Assembly: GCA_026545765.1 (NCBI GenBank)
Contig: JAIFAC010000178.1
Location: 89,225-153,224, forward strand
Direction of reading: 5' to 3'
DNA from: Plantago major
Lineage: Eukaryota; Streptophyta; Magnoliopsida; Lamiales; Plantaginaceae
Length of the DNA stretch: 64,000 nt
This document shows positions 34,663 through 44,394 of this stretch, one piece after another. The stretch's first letter is position 1, and each line of letters opens with the position of its first letter. The notes under the pieces were generated by a model, which worked only from the letters and a program-made list of their open reading frames with translations, was not told the origin of the DNA and did not search any database. Both the position numbers and the translations under genes were made by a program.

Positions 34663-35264
34663 GTGAGGTAGAAAGAAGTAGGCCTCTAAGAACATGTTCT
34701 CGAAAGCCGAGTTGATAAGAAGTGATGCAAAGGTTTACGGTAGCAACACTCGAGAAGGCAAAATATTTACGGGCGGGTATCCGAGGCGGGGTTAGTACAC
34801 ACTCGATAAGTAAATAAGACTAAAACTTACTTTTGAGTGGGTCGAATACATTCAACAATGAAGCTTCTGACACTTGAATTCAGAAAGCTATTTAGTCATA
34901 AAGAAAAAAGACACACAAAGCCCGAAAAGTATAAGTTCTGAAAGTCAAACTTGTCCAATGTCTCGTATTTTTGCCATTTTTATGATAAACAATATAAAGA
35001 TAAGGACTTGACACTCAGAATGATAAGTTCAAACGTTTGAGTGTTCTTACTCTTTACTAAATGACGTAATGGATGTAACTTGTTAAAAATCCATCAAGTC
35101 GGCACAATACCATTTGTTAATTGACATCATTATAAGATATTCAATATAAGCCCTTGATGAATGAACGTTTGATCTCAACGGTTGAAATTAAGTGGTGGAT
35201 TGTTTTCTCTTCCAAAATTACAAATTTGTAATAGGACTTAAAAGATAGTCATGGATGACTGATC
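34663..35264 (+). other. Pol-to-polypurine-tract spacer of element C (extra gene absent)
   Basis: Non-coding. Positions 34840-35215 match the spacer downstream of pol in element B (reverse complement of about 4140-4497), and 35216-35264 match the end of element A just before its polypurine tract (6302-6350). The roughly 5.5 kb that holds the extra gene in A is missing between these two blocks. Confidence 0.75.
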
Positions 35265-35279
35265 AAAAAGGGGGAAATT
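35265..35279 (+). other. Polypurine tract of element C
   Basis: AAAAAGGGGGAAATT, directly before the 3' LTR start TGTTAGGAATATC. Identical to that of element A. Confidence 0.88.
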
Positions 35280-36579
35280 TGTTAGGAATATCTGTTAGTA
35301 TTTTGATCACTCATCACATGTTCTTATCTTAGCCAGAAAGGTGATTAAGTACTCTTGGTTGACGAACGTTGTAAAAGAAATCAGAGTATGATTAATCTAG
35401 TAAATCGAGTATAATTTTTATTTCGAGAACCATAAAGATCAATCTAGCAATGGATCTTTTACGAAGATTAGAAGGCGAAGATTGCAAGATTTATGAAGAT
35501 ATCAAGGTTTAGTCTAACTCGGAAAGACTATGTCCTTAATCCTTTCTTAAGTGTATTTACTTACTTTTGAAATATGATTACGGACATACATCGTGAGTAT
35601 GGAGCGTCTGATCGTGAAAATTTAATGTATCAGTTGAAGACTACGGAATGAGAAATAGTCAAGTCGTTAATTGCATCGTGAGAAAAGCCATTGATCCTCT
35701 ACGAGACGTGAGAGGACTTACAGTACTCGTTTCAAGATAAGTATGGTGAATTTGAATTGTGTCTATGAATATCATTCCAACAACTCTCAAATTCATCTAT
35801 ATATATCACACAGATCTTTGAGAAATACACACCTTATAACGCTCTATCTTACAAACTTACCATCAACAAAGTATTCTCTCAAACTCTCTTATCGCTTTAC
35901 GAAAACTTTACATTTAACGAAGAATCACTAGTAGTTCTAAGTTGTATCTTGAACCTTAACAAAGATTGTTATTAAGTGAAAGAGTTGAACTATCGGATAC
36001 CCTTTAAAGCTCATTCTCCGAAGCAGACGTGATTACTTGGGTCGATAAAAGCCATCCAACAACAAGTGTATTAAGTGTCTTGTTCTATTAGGCTCTCTGA
36101 AAACATAATTGAAAAGTTATCTGAGAAGTCTCGACAAACCTTATAACCATCAGGCGTGGAGTAGAGGAAATCTTGATTTGGGAAATCGAGGAATAACTCG
36201 AGGTTATCTAAGTAGAGGAAATTTCTCTGGTAATTTGAGGAATAACTTCGGAGGAACATTTAGTTGAACCATTTGTTTAAAAATCTTAGAATAGGATTAT
36301 TATAAGGTGAACTCGATTATACATTACAGTGAATTACAATGCCGAAAGGCCAAAGTTGATTAATTGGAGGATTCACGCTCAGAATCTGGTATCTTCTTTA
36401 TGTCGTTTAAACTGTATTTACGTTTCATTAAAGCGCATCTTATTGTTTACTGTGACTACATATCTTAAAGTCTTGTACTCTGAATTTAAGTATCGAAACC
36501 GCTACGAAAGCTGTGTTTATCGAAAGTTTTAAAATCTTATTCACCTCTGGTATTTTCTTTCAGATTATCTGGGCCAATA
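35280..36579 (+). repeat. Element C 3' LTR
   Basis: 1300 bp, TGTTAGGAATATC to CCAATA. Homologous to 27840-28851 and, inverted, to 26442-27839. The G/C run present in the other LTRs has decayed here ('cacctctgg'). Confidence 0.86.
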
Positions 36580-37330
36580 GCTGGATATCCGGTCAAACGG
36601 ATGAAGAAAAGGTCCATCCGTTATTCGATCCGTTCAGAGCGGATCGGATACAGATAACTTCGCCGGATATCTGTTATCCGATAAAATAATAAAAAAAATA
36701 CACAACAGAACATGAAAAAATACACAACACAGCAGGCAGCACTACAACAGGGCAGAATATAAGAAACTGCAGTAGTAGGGCAGAATAAGAAACTGCAGCA
36801 GAAGGGCAGAAATTGTAGCAACAGAAGAAATGAGAAAATTCACAGCATAGAAAGGAACAGCAGAAGAGGAAACAAGAGAGAAAGAAAAAGCAAATGGAAG
36901 AGAAAAGGCGGACGGATCTGAGCGCCGGAGGAAATCTGTCCGACCTGAGCGGCGGAGGAAAGAGACGCGATGAGGCGGGAGCTCTCCGATGTGAGCGGCG
37001 GAGCTCTCCGATGTGAGCGGCGGAGAACGATGAGCGGCGGAGAAGAGTGAATTGGGTGTCTGCACGTGAATTGGAAGAGAAGACAGTTGAGGCTGAGTGT
37101 TTGTGAATTGTGAAACTGTGACCTAATTGATGTATTATGTAATTATAATTATTTAATATTAAAAAAATAAGCGGATCTGGGATATCATGGATATATCCGT
37201 TTATCCGTTTCCTGATAAGCGAAAATCGCGTCAGATTATCCGTCAGTTATTAGCGGATCGGATCAATCTGTAAATCACGGATAAGCGGTAGGATCGCGTA
37301 TCACGGATAATAATAAGCACTAATCAAAAC
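36580..37330. mobile_element. hAT-like non-autonomous element, partial
   Basis: Both ends of this stretch are dense in 'ggatatccg', 'ggataacgg' and 'cggatcggat' motifs in both orientations (36580-36685 and 37165-37325). Between them is an AC/AG-rich middle with short duplicated 'gatgtgagcggcgga' units at 36989-37035. The same motif style flanks 62966-63613. Such elements are common non-autonomous hAT relatives. The left terminus is not seen: element C adjoins directly and probably inserted into it. The 36742-37065 reading frame is low-complexity and not a gene. Confidence 0.45.
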
Positions 37331-37578
37331 GACTACAAGTTCCATCCAACTACTTTAAAAGTCATTAAACAATTTCGAATGACTACAAGTTCCTTCATAT
37401 TACTCCATAAAGTCACTAAACTACTTCAAACCCTTCACTTTTTCGCTGCCATATTCAAATCCTGGCCAGATTTGTACTGAAACTAGTGGGACTTGCCTGC
37501 GGCGGTGCGTCGCGACTGCGTATCTGAATGTCGGACGAAATAAGCCGCAGCTGGCAGCGTGAGCGACATTACAACATT
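37331..37578. other. Short single-copy stretch interrupted by CACTA-1
   Basis: Contains two 'cgactacaagttcc'-type repeats and a GC-richer block (37480-37575). Reading across the CACTA insertion it continues at 41482. I see open frames but no recognisable gene. Confidence 0.3.
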
Positions 37579-38797
37579 CACTACAAGAAAACCAGGAAAA
37601 TCGCCCCATAACGACGGATCGGTAAACTTGGCGACGGAATCTATCCGTCGCCCAGTTTGGCGACTGAAAATAGTTATCCGTCGCTTATTAGCGACGGATA
37701 ACTTATCAAATCGCTAACTTGAACAACGGATAAATATTTATCCGTCATCGAAGTTTGACTTTATTAAAAAAAAAAAATTATTTTTTTTTGAAAGCTGACG
37801 GATAGATTATCGAATCGCCTTATGACAGATAGATTATTATCCCGTAAATGCGTAAAAATAAAAATGGCGACGGATCGACTCTGGTAAGCGGACTAGAGTT
37901 TCCTAATTTAGAGACGGAGGCGATGCCTCATTTTCATCTTCTCCTTCTTCTTCCTCATTCTCTTCTTCTCCTCTATTAGGTTTAGGTGAATTGTTAGTTA
38001 TTTGACGATCTTGGTGCCTAATCGAAGCTAGTGGGACAAGGAGTTTGTTTCTTGATCAATTTGATTTCTACCGATTAATCAAGGTATTTTGGCTAAAACC
38101 CTAGTTTTTTTAAAATTTGGGGATTTTATTTATTTTGATTAATTTGAGCAATTATATGTATATATGATAATTATGTAGTAGTTAGTTTAGTTAATTTGAT
38201 CAATTATATGTAATTTGTTCAATTTGATAGTTAGTTTAATTAATGATATGAATGTATGTAGTATGTTAAGTTTGGTATGTACGAATGTATGTAGTTAGTT
38301 TGATTTGTGTGTTAAGTATATATAGTTAGTTTAGTTAATTTGATATGTTTGTTAAGTATAGAAGTATGTAGTTTTGATTTGATAAATTTGTATGTTAAGT
38401 ATGTAATTTGATATGAATATATGTAGTAATTCGATATGTATAGAGTAATTAGTTAATTTGATATGTATGTTAAGTATATAATATATGTACTAAGAGGTTG
38501 AAATGGTTAAAATATATGCCCAATTTTGTAACATAGAACACTTAATTAATGATTAATTTATAAGAAACATATAATAATTAACAATTAACCTCTACAATCT
38601 TCTTATCCGAATTGGAATCGATCTAATAAATTAAATACGATCTAATCAATTGGAACGTCTCAGGTTAAAAATAAAGTATATATCTGATGAATTCCGACGT
38701 TCATGGATATGCGATAAATGCTGATAAATAAGCGAGTTTCTAGGAGTTTTGTAGAAGGGGTTAAAGGTTTCATCTCGTTTTCCATGGGACGTCCGAT

Positions 38798-40463
38798 TTG
38801 TGCAATTGGGGGTTGATAAAGTGTCCTTGCACATTGGAAACCTGCAAAAACAAGCACGATAAGGGGGAATGGTTAGCTGCGGTACCTATTCGTGCTCGCT
38901 CGAAAGTGGAGTACATTGAGAAAGACGACTCAATTACCAACTCGTACCAACAAGAGGATGTCGATAAACAAGCAGAAGATCCCATAGAAGCGGATGATGA
39001 GTTGTTTGATCACGAGGACGATATGTAGTCTTAGAGGGGCGATAACGGTATATTATGTGTATTATGAGTAATTATATGTGTTATTATAATCTGTTATGTA
39101 TTATAACTCGTACTAACACATTTTTATTGTATTACATTTTTTGCAGATGCATGAGAGGCCGTCCTATCGTCCCCCACCTGCGCATGGCCGCATGATAGTG
39201 GTGGGTCGGGGACACCGTCGAACGAGGAGGCTCAAGATCGGAATGAAGGTCTCAGTTCTGAGACCCGAGGCGGAGAGAGCGGCCAGTGGCTCTACCGGTC
39301 GGCCGGACATCTTTGGAGGCGACCACGGCGATTGTCCCTACCTCGTGTTCGATCGAACAATCCCAGCGTCGTCCGTGGGACGGCTTGCTGTGATTTTCCT
39401 ATTGGTCTGCCAGTAAGTATTATACATTCTTCTTAAATATGTAAAACATAGCGATAATGATAGTTGACAAGTATAAATTGTTGTACTAAAGTAATGCATA
39501 TTAGTTTCTTGTATCTTATACATTGACAATGACTTATGGCCTCGGGAGGTGCCTGACAAACTAGGTGACATCTTAGGAGAGGAAACCAAGGCGGGGTGGT
39601 GAGTGTTGGAGCCACATCTCGGGCGCATGAGGGCGAGTACTTGATGGTGAGGTAAGTTAAAATATGACATTCATATGTTTGTAATTATAATCGTTTTAAT
39701 ATGGTGGTATGTTAGCCCTTGTATGTGAGTGGTATGTTAGCCACTTTATTTGGGTGATATGTTAGTCACCATTGTGTTAGTAAATTTTAGGACAATGTGG
39801 TGGTATGTTAGCTTGTATATGAGTGGTATGTTAGCCACTTTATTTGGGTGATATGTTAGTCACCGGTGTGTTAGTAAATTTTAGTACAATGTGGTGGTAT
39901 GTTAGCCCTTTGTATGTGAGTGGTATGTTAGCCACTTTATTTGGGTGATATGTTAGTCACCATTGTGTTAGTAAATTTTAGGACAATGTGGTGGTATGTT
40001 AGCCACTATATGTGAGTGGTATGTTAGCCACTTTATTTGGGTGATATGTTAGTCACCATATACATTATGTTGTTAGGACATGTATTGACTTTGGATGTTG
40101 TATGAAATTGGGAATGTAGAAGTACTTCATTCCCATCAGTTGATCCAGATCTGGCGCGTTTACGAGGCTGTGGGATCCAAACTATCTGAGGATATAGTGC
40201 ATGCATTGGAAGGCCATTCGGGATCGGTGGCCCAATCCCTCCACGAGTTGATGCAGTGGTGGGCCCTTTGGGATACTACGGCGCGGCGATGTCGGGGCGT
40301 TGCTTGGACCACAGGCGAGCGGGCATCCCGATCGTCTGGCGGAAGGGCCGTTCACCACCTTGGGAGGCGATCTCATGCGATTATTATCAATCGGTGCGTA
40401 TATATGTTTTTGCAATCTAGCATTACGTGTATGTATGAAGTCTCTGTGCTCTATTACTTGTAG
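38798..40463 (+). pseudogene. Degraded CACTA transposase-type coding pieces
   Basis: Three disconnected open pieces: 38798-39028 (ending in an acidic EADDELFDHEDDM tail), 39141-39416 and 40095-40463. The segment around 39505-39600 ('tttcttgtatcttatacat' then coding for DNDLWPREVP) has a homologous exon in CACTA-2 (reverse complement of about 58010-58140). The family assignment to the plant En/Spm-type accessory transposase rests on that link and on the element ends, not on a clear domain match. It is not intact. Confidence 0.45.
39703..40063 (+). repeat. 96-bp tandem repeat inside CACTA-1
   Basis: About 3.75 copies starting at 39703, 39799, 39893 and 39990. Each unit holds three sub-units of the type 'ggtatgttagccact' / 'gatatgttagtcacc'. 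One to two inverted units occur at about 57820-57935 in CACTA-2. Confidence 0.85.
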
Positions 40464-41481
40464 ATGATAAATTGTTGACTAGATCTGGTTTGATTCGGTG
40501 TACGGGGGGTGACATCAGTATGCCATCTTCAAGAAGGCCAAGCGAAGAAGGGGTATGGACCCATTGCCGGGCCTCGTCTATTCTTGATGTGTTTATGTTG
40601 CTTAAAGTTCATATTTGTACACTATTACAAGTTACTTTTAAAAGCGATGGCGATCATTATATCTGCTATTCTGATTTGTGAGGTTGATGCTTTCGGTGGC
40701 GGCGGGGAGGGCGAGCGGGTGATGTGTTGTCAGTGAACAAGTTGACAACATCTTCCTAGAGGTCGACAAACCGGACGAAAGGCGAATATATGGACTCAGC
40801 CTCGGTTTGCATCTGGCTAGTCCGGCGTGCTCCTCATCATCATCAGCCCGTCCAGACGTCCGGTTTACAGGAGACCGGTCTCTGGAAATGATGTGCGATC
40901 GCGTCGAGAGCAGGTTGCTCGGCTAACTTCGAAGATGGAAGCAACAAAGGGGCGAGATGGGCCCGCTGACGGAAAACGAAGGAGGAGAACGGCGCCTTGA
41001 TTCTGAATGGGCGATTCATGTCGATTCGCCATCACCCACCCCACCCGTCGATAGCTAGTTATGTATTTGTATGTTGGATTTTTTCATATTTACACTTGTT
41101 TGGATAATTTCTCCACTCGAATATTACTTTTTATTCATTGAAACATTTTCCGTATTATTGATTTATTATCGAACATTATATTGATTAAATAGGTGAACTA
41201 CGAAAATAGGGATTAATATGAAATAAATAGTGGAATTCACGGTGGCGGAATTAGTGGCGGAAATCGATTAAAATATTTAGCGACGGATAGAATCTATCCG
41301 TCGCTAAATTCAATTAAAAAAAATAATTGGTCGATCCGTCATCGATCCAATCACGAATTGAATGACGGATTGTTATCCGTCATACGGCTCGAGGCGGCGG
41401 ATTTTCTATCCGTCGCTAGAAGTGAGGCGACGGATAGTTTATGGCAGCGGATCTATCCGTCGCTCTGAACCGATTTTAGTG

Positions 41482-43575
41482 ATTAGTTCTTGGTTTACGA
41501 ATTAAAACAAATGAAACATTACCTTTGTTCTTCACCTATTTTCAGTTCGCCGGAAATTGCTAGCTTGTGCGGCTAGTAATTTTATTTAATCGTTGTATCC
41601 TGGGAGGCAAATGCTCAACGTCTGAAGCACCATAGGTGAGAGGGCGTATTTGCTTTAAGGAATCTGTGTGAGCACAGATCTCGATTCTTGTTGTTGAAGG
41701 CGGTTTGATTCAATATGCCCACTGTTGTTTATATATATATATATATATTCGTATATCTTTAAATTACGTATTAATCTGACTAACAGTTCTCTCATATGAA
41801 CTATATAACATCGTCTCTGTCTTCATAAATTGTTTACCTTGCACTAGTACATCACATCATCATTATTACATGTTGGTATTTACCAATTAGTTAAAATCAT
41901 ATAAGGGAAAATTACACCAGGTCTCCCCACTAAACACCACAATAAGCGTCCCGCATTTGAACAATAACGTCACAGGACAAGTTTCATAAATCAATTACGT
42001 TTTAGTCCAAAAGTCAACCTATATCTCCTACGTGGGTGATAATTAGTGACATGGATTTTTCATGAAATGATATTCTTGATTTTGTAAATTATAAAGAACC
42101 CCTCTTACTTATTTAACATTCAATTCATAACCCTAAAGTTTATTATAAATTCAAACCAACCCATATTTATTTTATTCCATTCAATTTCAATTCAAAATAA
42201 ATTGCAATAAGGTCTCCATTAATCCTTTTATTTCACAAACCTCTCAAATTAAAAAAAAAAACTCCATTAATGGAATTGAAGCTCCATTTGAGCTTGAATC
42301 ACCATTTTCGAACTTCAAAGCTCCATTCACGACTCCATATTTGTTGATGGAGCATGAGCACTCCATCAATGGAGTTGAAGCTCAGCTCAATTAATGGTGG
42401 AAAAAATAATTTTTTTAAAAAATTGGGATTAAGGTTAAAGAGGAAAGGAATTAGGAATCAACAAATATGTTATGATGAAGCTAAAAAATTTCTTGTTGGG
42501 GTGTTAGAATAGGAAAAAAAATGTTTGAGGAAGAAGAAGATGGAGAATGGTTTTGTATTAAAAGTTTGATGAAGAAAAAGATGAAAATGAAAAAGTAAAA
42601 TTATTTTGGGTCAATTTTAAAATTTATAAACTTTACAGGGGTTGATGTGCAAAATTTAAAATAAAATTACATCACTAATTCATTTTCATTTGGTATTATG
42701 AAATTATATTTTGGGCCGTCTGTTATTATTCGAATGTGAGAATTGTCTGTTATTACGAACTTTATTAGAAAGTATACATTATATTTTAATAATCAAACAT
42801 CAAATTTGCACATACACATCTTCATGAATACGCATGGAATGTTACCAATAATTAAATTAGCATCATATAATTTACAACAAACATCATATACCAAAAGGAT
42901 TCTTAAGGGGTAATTATCAAAATTAATAAGAATCGCCTGGAAGATTTTGTAATTTTCTGATAGAGAATGAAACCGTGATGAAGGTCCATGAATACGTGTT
43001 GTATATACACCAGACCCATATAATTTTAAACAGGATTTTTTGCCCCGCAAAACTTCAAATGGAATTGGATTGAACTAATTTTATATATTGCTTGGTATCT
43101 CAATCTCTATTGGAGTTCAAATAATTTAATTTTGGCATGTGCTTTTAAAAGTGTCTATTGTTTTTCATTTTAATACTACTAGGCCCCAGTCCCCCACAAT
43201 CCACATAAATCTTCTAAAAGCAAGGGCGTGTCTGTCCATTTCCATTCCTGTTGACTGTTGACTGTACGTTGCAGCATCTACACTAAACCAAAAATACAAG
43301 AAGATACATTCAGACAAGAATTATTGGACAATCTGAATGATACTACTCATCATGATAAAATGGAAAAGCTGGATTCCATGATAATTACTACTATATCTCA
43401 TTTCTCTTTCAAGAAACCAAGAAAAATAAATTCAATAAACACTTTACCGCTTTGGGTGGTCATGAAATCTGGTAACTTATTAATTAATCATTTGCTAGTT
43501 AAACCAGAAATAGTAGTAATTTACTACCATTGCATTTCACTCTCAATTCCCGAAAGCAACTTTTTTTACTATATA
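41482..43575. other. Intergenic region between CACTA-1 and the MITE
   Basis: No gene recognised. It holds a (TA)n run near 41731-41750, a cluster of 'gaagctccat' / 'ctccattaatgg' short repeats in both orientations (about 42255-42400), and AT-rich sequence. A 43258-43632 open frame has no coding character and overlaps the MITE. Confidence 0.4.
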
Positions 43576-43801
43576 TTCCCTGCATTTCAGAGAAATTATT
43601 ACATTTTGACTTTGATCGGTCATAAACGATAATAGTTAATAATTTAATAAAATCATATAATAAAAATTTAATTACTAAATTTTTATTATATAATTTTAAT
43701 AATTTATGTATTAATATCGTTTAAGAGTAAATTGTGGTAAAATGCGGAGACAGTTGACATCATAATAGTAAAATGTAACAATTTTTCTAAAATGGAGGGA
43801 G
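43576..43801. mobile_element. Stowaway-like MITE
   Basis: 226 bp with TA on both sides (43574-43575 and 43802-43803). The left end TTCCCTGCATTTCAGAGAAA is inverted at the right end, which ends in CTAAAATGGAGGGAG. The interior is a long AT-rich palindrome centred near 43675. End sequence (CTCCCTCC type) and TA duplication fit Stowaway (Tc1/mariner-derived) MITEs. Confidence 0.75.
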
Positions 43802-44044
43802 TAATAACTATCTCTTAGCTTCATCTGAATCAATCTAGTAAGCCCCTCTTGATAATCTAGTTTAATACCACTACTTTTATTAAGCATCAAACAGTTTACT
43901 TCGTGTTAATATTCTATTCAGTTCAATATTAATTAATTAGAGAATTTCAAGACTTGCCAAAAGGATTGAAGTATCACCTTTTCACTGGTGTTTCACACTG
44001 TTTCTTCTTTCTTGCTTACTTGCTAGGTTTTTCTCCAAAGTTCT

Positions 44045-44394
44045 CCGCATTCAGCGGTTGTTCTCGGGTAAGTTCTTGATCTCATTATCCGTACTTAACT
44101 AGATTGGAATTCACTGGATGAATGAAGTGAAGTATCTTTTTTTGTGTGTAATAAATGCTACTCACCTTGTCTGATTCTGGTCTTCTCTGTTGTCTTTTAA
44201 GAAGGAATAGAAAATTGCAACTCGTATGTTTATGTTTATCTTAATGTTATATTGTGTAGCTATTGTGTTCTATTACTTAAAGACTCGGTTTTTAAATGTT
44301 GCTGTGTCATTTTAGGGTACTTTTTAGGCCTTACTGATTGAATGAGGAGTGTGTGATTGTTGTTGGTTTTGGGCTGATTTTTGTTAGGTTTTGA
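44045..44394 (+). other. Probable 5' leader of the MSL10-like gene, with a possible leader intron
   Basis: A good donor (CTCGGGTAAGTTC, near 44065) and an acceptor (TTTGTTAGGTTTTG, near 44390) bracket about 320 nt just before the ATG at 44395. This would be an intron in the 5' untranslated region. Not confirmable without transcripts. Confidence 0.4.

Larger units (their letters stand above)
27840..36579 (+). mobile_element. Element C: Ty1/copia element without the extra gene, 5' LTR truncated by element B
   Basis: Plus-strand copia element: partial 5' LTR (27840-28851), PBS (28854 on), gag-pol (28968-34662), polypurine tract (35265-35279) and 3' LTR (35280-36579, ending CCAATA instead of CCAACA). 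The first ~345 bp of its 5' LTR are missing here because element B is inserted at that point; they should lie left of the window. Between the RNase H end and the polypurine tract there are only about 600 bp, with no extra gene. Confidence 0.88.
37579..41481 (+). mobile_element. CACTA (En/Spm) DNA transposon 1
   Basis: 3903 bp. The left end is CACTACAAGAAA and the right end is TTTTAGTG (decayed inverted repeat). It is flanked by a perfect 3-bp duplication ATT (37576-37578 and 41482-41484), as expected for CACTA elements. Subterminal regions (37605-37880 and 41270-41465) carry many copies of 'gcgacggata' and its reverse complement 'tatccgtcgc', the usual transposase-binding type of array. The interior has degraded transposase-like coding pieces and a 96-bp tandem array. 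It belongs to the same family as 56177-59815 but lies in the opposite orientation. Confidence 0.88.

Noticed and set aside
12742..36579. C-to-T (methylation decay) mutation as the main cause of gag-pol breaks
   Set aside because: Compared copies differ mainly by loss or replacement at CTG/CAG and not by C-to-T transitions.
36742..37065. 107-codon minus-strand frame
   Set aside because: Low-complexity Ser/Phe/Leu composition from AG-rich repeats inside a hAT-like fragment.
37421..37609. 62-codon minus-strand frame with GLFRPTFRYAVATHRRRQ
   Set aside because: It runs into the CACTA-1 end, and no family is recognised when read across the insertion; not enough to call a gene.
43258..43632. 124-codon plus-strand frame
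   Set aside because: AT-rich, lacks coding character, and overlaps the left end of the Stowaway-like MITE.
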